Positions 17,921-27,398 of a DNA stretch of 64,000 bases are shown here, piece by piece. Position 1 is the first letter of the stretch; each line of letters starts with the position of its first letter. Under the pieces are notes generated by a model. That model did not search any database. It had not been told where the DNA came from and saw only the letters and a list, made by a program, of their open reading frames with translations. The stretch comes from Insolitispirillum peregrinum. Its GTDB lineage: Bacteria; Pseudomonadota; Alphaproteobacteria; Rhodospirillales; Rhodospirillaceae. Made by a program: the position numbers and the translations under genes. The stretch lies in the NCBI RefSeq assembly GCF_042665255.1, contig NZ_JBHTCD010000021.1. The stretch is one strand, 5' to 3'.

Positions 17921-19366
17921 CTATTTCACCCCGCGAATGACGGAAATATCCAGATCACGGATCTTCTTGCGCAAGGTGTTCCGGTTCAGGCCCAACACCT
18001 GGGCGGCCTTGATCTGGTTGCCGCGTGTCGCATCCAGAGTCAGAGAAATCAGCGGACGTTCCAGTTCCCGCAGAATACGGTCATACAGCCCGGCAGGCGG
18101 CAGCCCATCGGGATGGGCGGCAAAGTAGGTCCGCAGATGGCGTTCGATCATGTCCGACAGCCCCTCGTCGGGGTTGCCTTCGCTGATGGTGGGCGGCTCG
18201 ACGGTCGCCAGCTCCATTTCGATCGCCTCGACCCCGACCACCTCATCGGCATGCAGGGCGGCCAGACGGCGGACCAGATTTTCCAGCTCGCGGATGTTGC
18301 CCGGCCAGCGGTGGCGCTTCATGCGCTCCATGGCGGCGGCATCGCAGGTCTTGTGCGGCAACCCTTCTTCGGCAGCGATGTTAAAGAAGTGCTGGACCAG
18401 TTCCGGAATGTCGTCGGCCCGCTCACGCAGGGGCGGCAGGCGGATCGGCACCACATTCAGGCGATAAAACAGGTCTTCGCGGAACAGCCCTTGACGGATC
18501 AGCTGGGTCAGGTCGCGGTGAGTGGCCGCCACGATACGCACGTTGGCCCGAATCGGGGTCCGGCCGCCGACCGTGGTATACTCGCCTTCCTGCAGCACAC
18601 GCAGCAGGCGGGTCTGCGCCTCGGGCGGCATGTCACCGATCTCGTCCAGAAACAGCGTCCCGCCTTCGGCCTGCTCGAAACGGCCCTGCGCCCGGGCTGT
18701 TGCCCCGGTAAAGGCACCCTTTTCGTGGCCGAACAGCTCGGACTCAATCAGTTCGCGCGGGATTGCCGCCATGTTGACCGCAACGAACGGCCCGTTCCGC
18801 CGTTTGCCGTAGTTGTGCAGGGCGCGCGCCACCAGCTCTTTGCCGGTCCCGGACTCGCCGGTGATCATCACCGTCAGGTCGGTGTTCATCAGGCGTGCCA
18901 GCGTGCGATAGATTTCCTGCATCGCCGCCGAGCGACCGATCAACGGCAGACGGTCTTCGTCACCCTGCGCCTCGTGCGGAACGCCCAGGCTCGGCTTGGG
19001 CAGGGACAGTGCGCGGCGGACCACCGACACCAGTTCCTGCAAGTCAAACGGCTTGGGCAGGTACTCGAACGCACCGCGCTCGGTCGCCTTGACGGCGGTC
19101 AGCAGGGTGTTCTGTGCGCTCATCACAATGATGCGCAGTTCCGGGCGCAGCTTTTTGATGCGCGGGATCAGGTCCAGACCGTTTTCATCGGGCATCACCA
19201 CATCGGTGATCACCAGATCGCCATCCCCATCCGACACCCAGCGCCACAGCGTTGCCGCATTGCCGGTGGTCCGCACGTCATAGCCTGCCCGCCCCAGCGC
19301 CTGAGTCAAAACAGTACGAACGCCGTGGTCGTCATCGGCCACCAAAATTGTCGGAGAGGTCGTCAT
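17921..19366 (-). CDS. ntrC: Nitrogen regulator NtrC (sigma-54 activator)
   Basis: A 481-residue enhancer-binding protein. The receiver domain has Asp55 (LVITDVVMP), the AAA+ domain has Walker A GESGTGKE (170-177) and an intact GAFTGA loop (217-222) for sigma-54 contact, and the C-terminal Fis helix-turn-helix is GNQIKAAQVLGLNRNTLRKKIRDL. It activates nitrogen-assimilation promoters when phosphorylated by NtrB. It follows ntrB by 90 bases. Confidence 0.97.
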   Translation of the reverse strand: MTTSPTILVADDDHGVRTVLTQALGRAGYDVRTTGNAATLWRWVSDGDGDLVITDVVMPDENGLDLIPRIKKLRPELRIIVMSAQNTLLTAVKATERGAFEYLPKPFDLQELVSVVRRALSLPKPSLGVPHEAQGDEDRLPLIGRSAAMQEIYRTLARLMNTDLTVMITGESGTGKELVARALHNYGKRRNGPFVAVNMAAIPRELIESELFGHEKGAFTGATARAQGRFEQAEGGTLFLDEIGDMPPEAQTRLLRVLQEGEYTTVGGRTPIRANVRIVAATHRDLTQLIRQGLFREDLFYRLNVVPIRLPPLRERADDIPELVQHFFNIAAEEGLPHKTCDAAAMERMKRHRWPGNIRELENLVRRLAALHADEVVGVEAIEMELATVEPPTISEGNPDEGLSDMIERHLRTYFAAHPDGLPPAGLYDRILRELERPLISLTLDATRGNQIKAAQVLGLNRNTLRKKIRDLDISVIRGVK

Positions 19367-19456
19367 TGCAGGCTGAATCCTGATCGGGGGAAACGGGAAC
19401 GCTCAGTCAGTACACGAAAAGCGGCAGTACACAAAAAGCGCAGGGGAAAACAAGGG

Positions 19457-20581
19457 TCAGGCAAGATCCGGGGCAGGCTGGGACTTGACAATCGGCAGCA
19501 TGACCTTAAAGACCGTCCGCCGGGGCAGACTGTCAAATTCAATGATCCCGCCATGGTCATTGATGATCTTGGCCACCAGAGCCAGCCCCAGGCCGCTGCC
19601 TTTCGGCTTGGTGGTCACGAACGGGTCAAACAGGTTCTGACGGATATCCTCGGGGATGCCTTCACCATTATCCTGCACGCTGACCACCAGCGGCAGGTGG
19701 ATCATCGAGCTGGTGCCCGGCACCTGCACCCGCACTCCGTGCTGATAGGCGGTGCTGAGGACGATTTCGGCATTCTCCAGCGGACAGGCTTCGGCGGCAT
19801 TCTTCACCAGATTGAGGAACACCTGCACCAACTGGTCACGATTGCCCCATACTGGCGGTAGCGAAGGGTCGAAATGCTCGAAAAAGCGCACATGCTTGCC
19901 AAAGCCGTTTTCGGCCAGACGACGGACACGTTCGAGCACACTATGGATGTTGACCGCTTCCCGTTCCAGTGGCGGCTGCTCCGAGAAGACTTCCATCCGG
20001 TCAACCAGTTGCACGATCCGGTCGGTTTCGTCACGGATCAGGGTGGTCAGAACCCGGTCTTCCTCGCTGACCACCTGCTCCAGCAACTGGGCAGAGCCAC
20101 GGATACCCGACAGCGGGTTCTTGATTTCGTGCGCCAGCAACTGGCTCATCGCCGTCACCGAGCGGGCGGCGCTGCGGTGGGCGAGCTGCTGACCGATGCG
20201 CATCGCCAGCGTATGCTCCAGAATGGACAGCAGTGCCCAGCCCGAGCGGTCCACCATCGGCGACACCTGCACGGTGACAGTCCGGGTTCCGGTACGCAGG
20301 GAATCAAGCGTTGCACCAAATTCCGACACCGGGCTGTGGTTGGCCAGCGACTGACGCACCAGTGCGCAAATGGTGCTGTCCTGCGGAATCAGGCTATCCA
20401 GCCGCTGCCCGCACATGTGCAGGGCACTCAGCTCGAACAGTTGCTCGCCCGCCAGATTGACATAGCGGATGACCCCATCCAGATCGATGGCAAAGACCGC
20501 CGTCGGCAACGTCCCGAGAACGGCTTGCAGGTCAGGCTTCAGGGCCTCGGTGAGGTTTTTGCGTGTTGAACGTCCGAACAT
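19457..20581 (-). CDS. ntrB: Nitrogen sensor kinase/phosphatase NtrB
   Basis: A 374-residue soluble kinase with an N-terminal PAS domain (LGTLPTAVFAIDLDGVIRYVN), phospho-acceptor His151 in QLLAHEIKNPLSG, and a HATPase domain (NLVKNAAEA, DNGEGIPEDI, GSGLGLALVAKI). It responds to PII protein in relatives. The start codon overlaps the dusB stop in TGATG, so the two are translationally coupled, as in the classical nifR3-ntrB arrangement of alphaproteobacteria. Confidence 0.96.
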   Translation of the reverse strand: MFGRSTRKNLTEALKPDLQAVLGTLPTAVFAIDLDGVIRYVNLAGEQLFELSALHMCGQRLDSLIPQDSTICALVRQSLANHSPVSEFGATLDSLRTGTRTVTVQVSPMVDRSGWALLSILEHTLAMRIGQQLAHRSAARSVTAMSQLLAHEIKNPLSGIRGSAQLLEQVVSEEDRVLTTLIRDETDRIVQLVDRMEVFSEQPPLEREAVNIHSVLERVRRLAENGFGKHVRFFEHFDPSLPPVWGNRDQLVQVFLNLVKNAAEACPLENAEIVLSTAYQHGVRVQVPGTSSMIHLPLVVSVQDNGEGIPEDIRQNLFDPFVTTKPKGSGLGLALVAKIINDHGGIIEFDSLPRRTVFKVMLPIVKSQPAPDLA

Positions 20582-21567
20582 CAGGCTGCTAACCGTTCCT
20601 GCTGGAGAAGGAAAAAATCGCCAAGAGCAGCCCGCGCAGCGGCGGGTTCCTCCAGCGCATTAAAGGCTTCACGGAACGCATTGGCGCCCGTCAAGCCATG
20701 AACCGACCAGGCGACATGCTTGCGAGCCACCCGCAGGCCCTTGTAAGACCCATAGTGCTCCAGCAGGCTGTCGAAATGCTCCTGTACCACCGCCGCCCGC
20801 TCTGCCAGCGGCGGGTCTTCCGGCTGTTCCCCGCTGGCAAGGAAGCGGGCGATCTGCCCCAGAAGCCACGGTCGTCCCTGACTGCCACGCCCGACCATCA
20901 CCCCGTCAGCGCCAGAGGCCTGCAAGGCTGTCGCAGCCGCCGCACAACTGTCAATATCACCATTGACCACCAGCGGCAGCGACATCGCCTCGCGGACGGC
21001 CCGCACCGCCGACCAGTCGGCGGTGCCGGTATACATCTGGCAGCGGGTCCGACCATGGACGGTCACCATCGCCATCCCGCTTTGCTCGGCAATCCGCGCC
21101 AAAGCCGGAGCGTTCAGGGCGTCATCATCCCAGCCGAGCCGCATTTTAACCGTCACCGGCACCGAAACCGCTTTGGCGACCGATTCCATGATCTGCCCGG
21201 CCAGACGCTCGTCGCGCATCAGGGCCGACCCGGCAAAGCCCTTGACCACCTTTTTCACCGGGCAGCCCATGTTGATGTCAATCAGCGCCGCGCCGCGATC
21301 GACGTTGATGCGGGCGGCTTCGGCCATCACCCACGGCTCGTTGCCTGCCAGTTGCACCGCCATCGGGAATTCTTCCTCGCACGGCGTGGACATCCGCAAG
21401 GTATCATGGTGAGCCCGAACCATCTGGGAACTGGCGATCATTTCGGAATAGACCAGCCCGGCGCCATAGCGTTTCACCAGGCGACGAAACGGGATGTCGG
21501 TGACTCCGGACATAGGAGCCAGCAACACCGGGTTTTCAATGGTCAGGGATCCAATTGCTAACGACAT
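20581..21567 (-). CDS. dusB: tRNA-dihydrouridine synthase (NifR3/DusB)
   Basis: A 328-residue FMN enzyme that reduces uridine to dihydrouridine in tRNA D-loops. Motifs: LAPMSGVTDIPFRRL at the N-terminus of the TIM barrel, catalytic Cys102 in DINMGCPVKKV, and KMRLGWDDD, HGRTR, NGDI and GADGVMVGRGSQGRPW around the flavin. It is the first gene of the ntr operon; the promoter should lie in 21568-21654. Confidence 0.95.
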   Translation of the reverse strand: MSLAIGSLTIENPVLLAPMSGVTDIPFRRLVKRYGAGLVYSEMIASSQMVRAHHDTLRMSTPCEEEFPMAVQLAGNEPWVMAEAARINVDRGAALIDINMGCPVKKVVKGFAGSALMRDERLAGQIMESVAKAVSVPVTVKMRLGWDDDALNAPALARIAEQSGMAMVTVHGRTRCQMYTGTADWSAVRAVREAMSLPLVVNGDIDSCAAAATALQASGADGVMVGRGSQGRPWLLGQIARFLASGEQPEDPPLAERAAVVQEHFDSLLEHYGSYKGLRVARKHVAWSVHGLTGANAFREAFNALEEPAAARAALGDFFLLQQERLAA

Positions 21568-21654
21568 GATCTCACAGATAAAAGGCGCGCCCCATCGCCG
21601 GGCACGCCTGCATAATAATTAGGCAACGACAGGAAAATCAAATAGAAATATCGC

Positions 21655-22467
21655 CTAGCTGATAAGCACATCTGTAACGAATTTCACGCCGGGGTATGCC
21701 AGCGTCAGCAACAGCCACGCCACCAGGATCAACCGGGCGGCAATTCTGCCCCGCATACCAACGAAACGATGGGCGGCCAACAGCAAGCCAATCAGGAAAA
21801 AGGCCAGCAAAGACAACAGGGTCTTGTGATCGAGGGTCAACAGGCGCCCCCGTTCGAACCATTCGACCGCCATCCCTGACCCCAGCCCGATCGCCAGCAC
21901 CGCCTCGCCGGCCATCAGCAATCTGGTCGACAACCGCTCGGCATCGGCCATCGCCGGCAACTGGACCGTCAGGCGGGTGCGCCGTTTTTGCTTCAGGGCA
22001 CGCTCTTGCAGGAACGACGCCAGCGCCGCCACCGCTGCCAGCGTCAGCAGGGCATAGGTTCCCACCCCGACCAGAATATGCAGTCCCAGCCAGCCCGACG
22101 GCAGCGTCCCCGGCAAGGCATGCCCCTGCGCCTGCTGCCAGACGGTTGCCATCACCGCCATCAGCACCACATAGGGCATCAGCAACGGCAACAGCCGCCA
22201 CATGTGCGCCAACAGCACCGAAGCGGCACCAAAGGTGAAAATGATGGCGGTCAGCGTCACCCACAGAGTCGGAGCAAATCCGGTCACCCAGTGCCCCCAG
22301 ACCAGCGCCAGCGCCAGCAGGGCCGGACCGATAAATGCCAATCCACCCGCAGCCCAAAAGGCATGATCGCGGGCAGGCACGGGCCGGACCACCAGCAGGG
22401 CTGCGGGCAGCAGGCAGAGCAACGCCGTCAGGCTATGGAGGAGTCCTGGTAACATGGCGCTGATCAT
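21655..22467 (-). CDS. YpjD-like integral membrane protein (CcsA superfamily)
   Basis: A roughly 270-residue protein with about eight transmembrane helices, resembling YpjD/HemX-type members of the cytochrome c assembly (CcsA) superfamily (LHILVGVGTYALLTLAAVAALASFLQ). The tryptophan-rich WWD haem-handling motif of true CcsA/CcmF is not seen, so a cytochrome c maturation role is uncertain. The start is uncertain: ATG 22467 fits the membrane topology, and 22455 is also possible; neither has a clear ribosome site. It is divergent from ispDF. Confidence 0.7.
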   Translation of the reverse strand: MISAMLPGLLHSLTALLCLLPAALLVVRPVPARDHAFWAAGGLAFIGPALLALALVWGHWVTGFAPTLWVTLTAIIFTFGAASVLLAHMWRLLPLLMPYVVLMAVMATVWQQAQGHALPGTLPSGWLGLHILVGVGTYALLTLAAVAALASFLQERALKQKRRTRLTVQLPAMADAERLSTRLLMAGEAVLAIGLGSGMAVEWFERGRLLTLDHKTLLSLLAFFLIGLLLAAHRFVGMRGRIAARLILVAWLLLTLAYPGVKFVTDVLIS

Positions 22468-22614
22468 AGCCAGTTGGCGGGTAAAGACAATGCTGCCCTG
22501 CATGATGATCGTCATTTCTGGCGGGGTCGGGCCATTTTCCAGAAAGCGATTCCCTTTGTCGCCGGATCGCTTTACGCTCGCGCCCCCATCATCAGCATCC
22601 GGGCCCGAGCACCC

Positions 22615-23778
22615 ATGAAGGTTGCCATCCTCGTTGTTGCTGCCGGGCGGGGAAGCCGCTTTGGCGGCCCTTTGCCCAAGCAGTACCAGCCCCTGCAAGG
22701 CCGTCCTGTCCTGCGCCACTGCCTCGCCACCTTTGCCGCCCACCCCGGCGTGGCGGCCATCCGGGTGGTGATCCACCCCGATGATCGCACCCTGTACGAT
22801 CAGGCTGCCGCTGGTTTGACCTTGCTCGATCCGGTGGCGGGGGGGGCCGAGCGTCAGGACAGCGTGCGTCTGGGACTGGAAAGCCTCGACGGCATGGGCT
22901 TTGATGTGGTGCTGATCCATGACGCCGCCCGCCCGGCGATCAGTCGGGCAGTGATTGACCGCGTCTTGCAGCCCCTGCACGATGGTACCGCCGATGCGGT
23001 CCTGCCCGGCCTGCCGGTTGCCGACACCATCAAACGGGTGAGCGCCGACGGCCTGGTCGAAGCCACCGTGGCGCGCGCTGGCCTGTGGCGGGCCCAGACC
23101 CCACAGGGTTTCCGTTTTGTTCCCTTACTGGCCGCCCACCGGGCCGCTATCGGACTGGCGTTGACCGATGATGCCGCCGTGGCCGAACATGCCGGATTGC
23201 GGGTGCGGATGGTGGAGGGGGATGGTGACAACGGCAAAATCACCCTGCCCGCCGACCTGCTGTCAACCGATGCCGCCCCGGTGCAGTGGGAAACCCGCAC
23301 TGGACAGGGCTTTGACGTCCATGCCTTTGCCGAAGGCGATCATGTAACCCTGTGCGGCGTCAACATCCCGCACAGCCACCGCCTGTCGGGGCATTCCGAT
23401 GCCGACGTGGCGATGCATGCCCTGACCGATGCCATCTATGGCACCATTGCAGCCGGAGACATCGGCCATCACTTCCCGCCGTCGCAAAGCCGCTGGAAAG
23501 GTTGTGATTCTGCGGTCTTCCTGCGCCATGCCCATGACCTGCTGCGCGCTGCCGGGGGCCGATTGCGCCATGTGGACCTGACCATCATCTGCGAAGCGCC
23601 AAAGATCGGCCCGCACCGATTGGCGATGACTGCCCGGCTGGCGGAGATTCTCGGCCTGCCCGCTCACCGGATCAGCGTCAAGGCCACCACCACCGAACAG
23701 CTCGGCTTCACTGGCCGTCGCGAAGGCATTGCCACCCAGGCCATGGTGACCGTGCAGCTTCCCGATGATGGATCATGA
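22615..23778 (+). CDS. ispDF: Bifunctional IspD/IspF (MEP isoprenoid pathway)
   Basis: A 387-residue fusion catalysing CTP-dependent formation of CDP-methylerythritol (IspD) and cyclisation to MEcPP (IspF). The N-terminal half holds GRGSRFGGPLPKQY (11-24) and HDAARP. The C-terminal half begins about residue 225 with GQGFDVHAF (metal-binding Asp/His), HSDADVAMHALTDAIYG, and ends with KATTTEQLGFTGRREGIA. The fusion is typical of alphaproteobacteria. The ATG at 22615 starts at the family consensus KVAILVVAAG. It converges on tag with a 6-base overlap of stops. Confidence 0.96.
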   Translation: MKVAILVVAAGRGSRFGGPLPKQYQPLQGRPVLRHCLATFAAHPGVAAIRVVIHPDDRTLYDQAAAGLTLLDPVAGGAERQDSVRLGLESLDGMGFDVVLIHDAARPAISRAVIDRVLQPLHDGTADAVLPGLPVADTIKRVSADGLVEATVARAGLWRAQTPQGFRFVPLLAAHRAAIGLALTDDAAVAEHAGLRVRMVEGDGDNGKITLPADLLSTDAAPVQWETRTGQGFDVHAFAEGDHVTLCGVNIPHSHRLSGHSDADVAMHALTDAIYGTIAAGDIGHHFPPSQSRWKGCDSAVFLRHAHDLLRAAGGRLRHVDLTIICEAPKIGPHRLAMTARLAEILGLPAHRISVKATTTEQLGFTGRREGIATQAMVTVQLPDDGS

Positions 23779-24339
23779 CGCATAGATAAACCCCTGTGCC
23801 GCCGCCTGCTGATGTGGAACATCCGTTCGGCAGGCCAGCACCTGACCAACCGGGCAGTCTTCGGCATGACTGCCCGGCAGATAGCCGGTGGACATCAGTA
23901 ATTCATTGACCACTTCCGGCCCGGTAAAGCGAAAGGTCTTGCGGAACAGCTTGACCCACTCGGCCTTTTGCAGCGGATGATGCGCCGCCAGCCAAGTGGC
24001 AAAACTGCCAGAGGCTGCCTGCAGCGCCTGTACCACCTGCGCATTGTGAACGATGGCGGCGACTTTCAGGCGGTTGCGGATGATCCGGGCATCTTCCAGC
24101 AACGCCTGTTGGCGTTCGGCGTCATAGGCCGCCACCGTTGCCACATCAAAACCCTCGAACGCCGCCACGATTCCCGGGCGGCGCTTGAGGATCAGTTCCC
24201 ACGACAGCCCGGCCTGAAAAATTTCCAGACACAGACGTTCAAACAGGGCGTTGTCATCGTGTAACGGCACGCCGTACTCATTGGCGTGGTAGTCATGATG
24301 AACCGGATGCCCCGGTGCCAGCGAGCAATACCAGCTCAT
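23773..24339 (-). CDS. tag: DNA-3-methyladenine glycosylase I
   Basis: A 188-residue base-excision enzyme that removes 3-methyladenine. The zinc-binding set is visible: Cys5, His18 near the N-terminus and His158/Cys162 in GSHAEDC. Also present are HDYHANEYGVPLHDD, FQAGLSWELILKRR and FRFTGPEVVNELLMSTGYLPGSH. The ATG at 24339 has AGGAGG eight bases upstream; a TTG two codons earlier would be too close to it. The gene ends inside the end of ispDF on the opposite strand. Confidence 0.95.
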   Translation of the reverse strand: MSWYCSLAPGHPVHHDYHANEYGVPLHDDNALFERLCLEIFQAGLSWELILKRRPGIVAAFEGFDVATVAAYDAERQQALLEDARIIRNRLKVAAIVHNAQVVQALQAASGSFATWLAAHHPLQKAEWVKLFRKTFRFTGPEVVNELLMSTGYLPGSHAEDCPVGQVLACRTDVPHQQAAAQGFIYAS

Positions 24340-24368
24340 CGCCAAAACCTCCTGTTACTGGCCCCTCG

Positions 24369-25151
24369 TTATTGGGCCGTCCAGCCACCATCAACCGGCA
24401 ACGCTGTTCCGGTAATGTTCTGGGCCGCCGGAGAACACAGGAACACCGCCAGCGCCCCGATGTCTTCGGGCGAGGCAAACCGCTTCGACGGCTGCTTTTC
24501 GCCCAGCAGGTCCTTGGCACCTTCTTCGTTCGGCACCCCCAACGCCTGCGCGCGGGCTTCGATCTGCGCCTGCACCAGCGGAGTATTGACCCAGCCCGGA
24601 CAGATGGCGTTGCAGGTAATGCCGCCCTCGGCATTTTCCAGCGCAATCACCTTGGTCATGCCGACCACGCCGTGTTTCGCCGCCACATAGGCGATCTTGT
24701 TGATCGACGCCACCAGCCCATGCACCGAGGCGGTATTGATGATCCGCCCCCAGCCGCGCTGCTTCATGCCGGGCAGCAACAGGCGGGTGGTGTGGAAATA
24801 CGAGGTCAGGTTGATCGCCAAAATGCTGTCCCACTTTTCCGGCGGAAAGCTCTCGGTCGGCGACACATGCTGAATCCCGGCGTTGTTCACCAGAATGTCC
24901 ACCCCACCCAATGCCTGCTCGGCGGCACTGACCAACGCGCTACAGCCCTCGGCGGTAGAGATATCCGAACCATCATGGAAGACCGGGACGGAAAACTCCT
25001 CGGTCATTGCCTCGCGTTCGGCGTTGATCACCGCCGGATCACCCAGCCCGTGAATCATCACCTGACAGCCCTGCCCGGCCAGCGCACGGGCAATTCCCAG
25101 ACCAATCCCGCTGGTCGAGCCGGTGACCAGAGCGGTTTTTCCCTTCAGCAT
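24369..25151 (-). CDS. bdhA: 3-hydroxybutyrate dehydrogenase
   Basis: A 260-residue short-chain dehydrogenase that oxidises 3-hydroxybutyrate to acetoacetate, the first step after PHB depolymerisation. Cofactor loop TGSTSGIG at 10-17, NNAG at 89-92, and catalytic Ser142, Tyr155 and Lys159 are in place. HVSPTESFPPEKWD and CNAICPGWVNTPLVQAQI are typical of BdhA. The ATG at 25151 has GGGAGG eight bases upstream. It lies 29 bases before tag on the same strand. Confidence 0.92.
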   Translation of the reverse strand: MLKGKTALVTGSTSGIGLGIARALAGQGCQVMIHGLGDPAVINAEREAMTEEFSVPVFHDGSDISTAEGCSALVSAAEQALGGVDILVNNAGIQHVSPTESFPPEKWDSILAINLTSYFHTTRLLLPGMKQRGWGRIINTASVHGLVASINKIAYVAAKHGVVGMTKVIALENAEGGITCNAICPGWVNTPLVQAQIEARAQALGVPNEEGAKDLLGEKQPSKRFASPEDIGALAVFLCSPAAQNITGTALPVDGGWTAQ

Positions 25152-25194
25152 GGCATACGCCTCCCTTGTTTGATTTACACCAACCCTTGCCGGG

Positions 25195-25380
25195 TCAGCG
25201 AGCCTTGAAAAAGCGTTCCGCCGCAGTCCTCGCCCCGTCCTTGGCAGCGATGGCGGCCCGCGCCCGCAGGATTTCCTGCTCCAGAGAGCTGATATAGTCC
25301 TGCAAGGCCTCCACACTCATCATTTCGAAGTCTGGGGCCGCCAGCGGGCGGGGGCGCGGGTCCAGCTCGTCAGTGTCCAT
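25195..25380 (-). CDS. DUF1192 family small protein
   Basis: A 61-residue protein with an acidic/proline-rich start and the DUF1192 core MSVEALQDYISSLEQEILRARAAIAAKDGARTAAERFF, which should form a helical hairpin or coiled coil. The function of the family is unknown. The start at 25380 has GAGG eight bases upstream. It precedes bdhA on the same strand by 43 bases. Confidence 0.85.
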   Translation of the reverse strand: MDTDELDPRPRPLAAPDFEMMSVEALQDYISSLEQEILRARAAIAAKDGARTAAERFFKAR

Positions 25381-25530
25381 AACCGAATCCTCATGAAGGG
25401 GCCGACGACAGAGGTTGTCGTTGCCAATGATCGTGATAGGGTAACGCGCCACCCCTTTGGCACGTCAAGCTGACAATCGCATACCAGCCACAGGCAATAG
25501 CCGGGTTATCGGGATATAAGGAGCCGCCCC

Positions 25531-26520
25531 ATGTCCGCCAGCATGAACTGCATCGAAATGACCGGCCCCGGCGGCCCCGAGGTTCTGGTGAGTGCCCAGC
25601 GCCCACGCCCCGAGCCCAAAGCCGGTGAAGTGCTGATTCAGGTGGCCGCAGCCGGTGTCAACCGCCCCGATTGCCTGCAACGGCTGGGCCTGTACCCGGC
25701 TCCGGCAGATGCCTCGGACCTGCTGGGGCTGGAAGCCGCCGGGATTGTCGCTGCCGTCGGCCCCGGTGTCACCACCCTGAAAGAGGGAGACGCCGTTTGC
25801 GCCCTGCTGCACGGCGGCGGCTATGCCAGCCATGTGACCGCCCACGCCGACCACTGCCTGCCGGTGCCCAAGGGCTTTTCGATGGTTCAGGCCGCCGCCC
25901 TGCCGGAAACCTTTTTTACCGTCTGGCATAACGTGTTCCAGCGCGGTGCCCTGAAAGCCGGGGAAAGCCTGCTGATCCATGGCGGTAGCTCGGGCATCGG
26001 CACCACCGCCATCCAGCTTGCCAAGGCCTTTGGCGCAACCGTGTTTACCACCGCCGGATCGGCGGACAAGTGCGCCGCCTGTCAGGAGCTGGGCGCCGAC
26101 CGGGCCATCAATTACCGCGAAGAAGATTTCGTCGAGGTGATCAAGGCCAGCCCGTCCAGGGGCGTTGACGTGATCCTCGATATGGTTGGCGGCGACTATC
26201 TGCCCAAGGCGGTCAAGGTCCTGCGTCCCGACGGGCGGCATGTGTCGATTGCCTTCCTGCAAGGGTCGAAAGTGCAGATGGATTTCATGGCGGTGATGCT
26301 GAAACGCCTGACCTTCACCGGCTCGACCCTGCGGTCGCAGACTGTTGCCTTCAAGAGCGCCGTTGCCAGCGCCCTGCGGGATCAGGTGTGGCCGTTGCTC
26401 GATCAGGGGAAAATCGCTCCGGTGATTCACCAGACGTTCCCGCTGGCCCATGCCGCCGAAGCCCATCGCCTGATGGAAAGCTCGGGCCACATCGGAAAAT
26501 TGGTCCTGACAGTGGATTAG
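25531..26520 (+). CDS. NAD(P)H quinone oxidoreductase, PIG3-like (MDR superfamily)
   Basis: A 329-residue zinc-free medium-chain reductase. The GroES-like N-domain (AAAGVNRPDCLQRLGLYP) is followed by the cofactor loop GGSSGIG at 151-157. The sequence resembles the PIG3/TP53I3 quinone oxidoreductase group, predicted to reduce quinones with NADPH. No zinc-ligand cysteine cluster is present. A good AAGGAG ribosome site precedes the ATG. It is divergent from the DUF1192 gene. Confidence 0.88.
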   Translation: MSASMNCIEMTGPGGPEVLVSAQRPRPEPKAGEVLIQVAAAGVNRPDCLQRLGLYPAPADASDLLGLEAAGIVAAVGPGVTTLKEGDAVCALLHGGGYASHVTAHADHCLPVPKGFSMVQAAALPETFFTVWHNVFQRGALKAGESLLIHGGSSGIGTTAIQLAKAFGATVFTTAGSADKCAACQELGADRAINYREEDFVEVIKASPSRGVDVILDMVGGDYLPKAVKVLRPDGRHVSIAFLQGSKVQMDFMAVMLKRLTFTGSTLRSQTVAFKSAVASALRDQVWPLLDQGKIAPVIHQTFPLAHAAEAHRLMESSGHIGKLVLTVD

Positions 26521-26562
26521 GGGTGGTGAACGTCCGCCGTTATGGTGATAATCCTGGTAGCT

Positions 26563-26591
26563 GGTGACCCTGCCCCCGTGTGGGGGTCACC
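26563..26591 (+). promoter_or_regulatory. Strong stem-loop between quinone reductase and trcR
   Basis: GGTGACCC (26563-26570) pairs perfectly with GGGTCACC (26584-26591), with extra C/G pairing possible in the loop. There is no T-run behind it. It may be a 3'-end stem of the upstream gene or part of the trcR leader. Confidence 0.45.
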
Positions 26592-26681
26592 ACCATATCG
26601 CCCCTTGTACGGGCGGGCAAATTCCACTAAAGGAACGGTTTGCTCGTCCGAAGTCCAAGAACAATCCGAAAGGGAATAACC

Positions 26682-27338
26682 ATGGCGCTGCCTCTGATGC
26701 CGAAGGCAACGGCCGTTTGGCTGGTGGAAAATACCGCTCTGAGCTTTGAGCAGATCGCTGAATTCTGCGGGATGCACGAGCTGGAAGTGCAAGCCATCGC
26801 TGACGGTGAAGTCGCGGCCGGTATCGTGGGTCAGGACCCGCTCGCCAATGGCCAGCTGACACGCGCAGAGATCGAACGCTGCGAAAAGAACGAGAATGCC
26901 AAGCTGAAGCTGAGCATCAGCGACATTCCCCGTCCGCAGCAGCGGGCCAAAGGCGCGCGCTATACCCCCGTTTCCAAGCGGCATGACCGTCCCGATGCCA
27001 TCGCCTGGCTGCTGAAGCATCACCCCGAACTGAGCGATGCCCAGCTGTCCAAGCTGATCGGCACCACCAAGCCGACCATCGGCGCCGTGCGCGACAAGTC
27101 CCACTGGAACGCGACCAACATCAAGCCGCGCAACCCGGTGACCCTGGGCCTGTGCACCGAAGCCGACCTCGAAAAGGAAATCGCCCTGGCGCCGCGTCGT
27201 CCGGGCGTGGTCCAGCCGGTGGTGGATTACGGTTCGGACGTCGAGGAAGAAGAAGAACCCCGGCAGGAGCCGCTGGTTCCCAGCTTCCTGGCCGATGCCA
27301 TGACGCGCCGCCCGCATGGTGGCGGGGACCGTTCCTGA
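26682..27338 (+). CDS. trcR: Cell cycle transcriptional regulator TrcR (DUF1013)
   Basis: A 218-residue protein of the alphaproteobacteria-specific DUF1013 family, named TrcR for its link to transcription and cell-cycle control. It opens with LPLMPKATAVWLVENTALSFEQIAEFCGMHELEVQAIADGE. A second predicted helix-turn-helix-like region is SDAQLSKLIGTTKPTIGAVRDKSHWN. The tail is acidic. The ATG at 26682 follows AAAGGGAA. It is a single-gene unit with its own terminator. Confidence 0.93.
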   Translation: MALPLMPKATAVWLVENTALSFEQIAEFCGMHELEVQAIADGEVAAGIVGQDPLANGQLTRAEIERCEKNENAKLKLSISDIPRPQQRAKGARYTPVSKRHDRPDAIAWLLKHHPELSDAQLSKLIGTTKPTIGAVRDKSHWNATNIKPRNPVTLGLCTEADLEKEIALAPRRPGVVQPVVDYGSDVEEEEEPRQEPLVPSFLADAMTRRPHGGGDRS

Positions 27339-27363
27339 TACAGCGGTACGCAAATAGCGATAC

Positions 27364-27397
27364 AAACAGGGCCAGCAATGGCCCTGTTTGCTTTTAA
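27364..27397 (+). terminator. Terminator of trcR
   Basis: AAACAGGGCCA (27364-27374) pairs perfectly with TGGCCCTGTTT (27379-27389) around a GCAA tetraloop, followed by GCTTTTAA. Confidence 0.85.
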
Positions 27398-27398
27398 G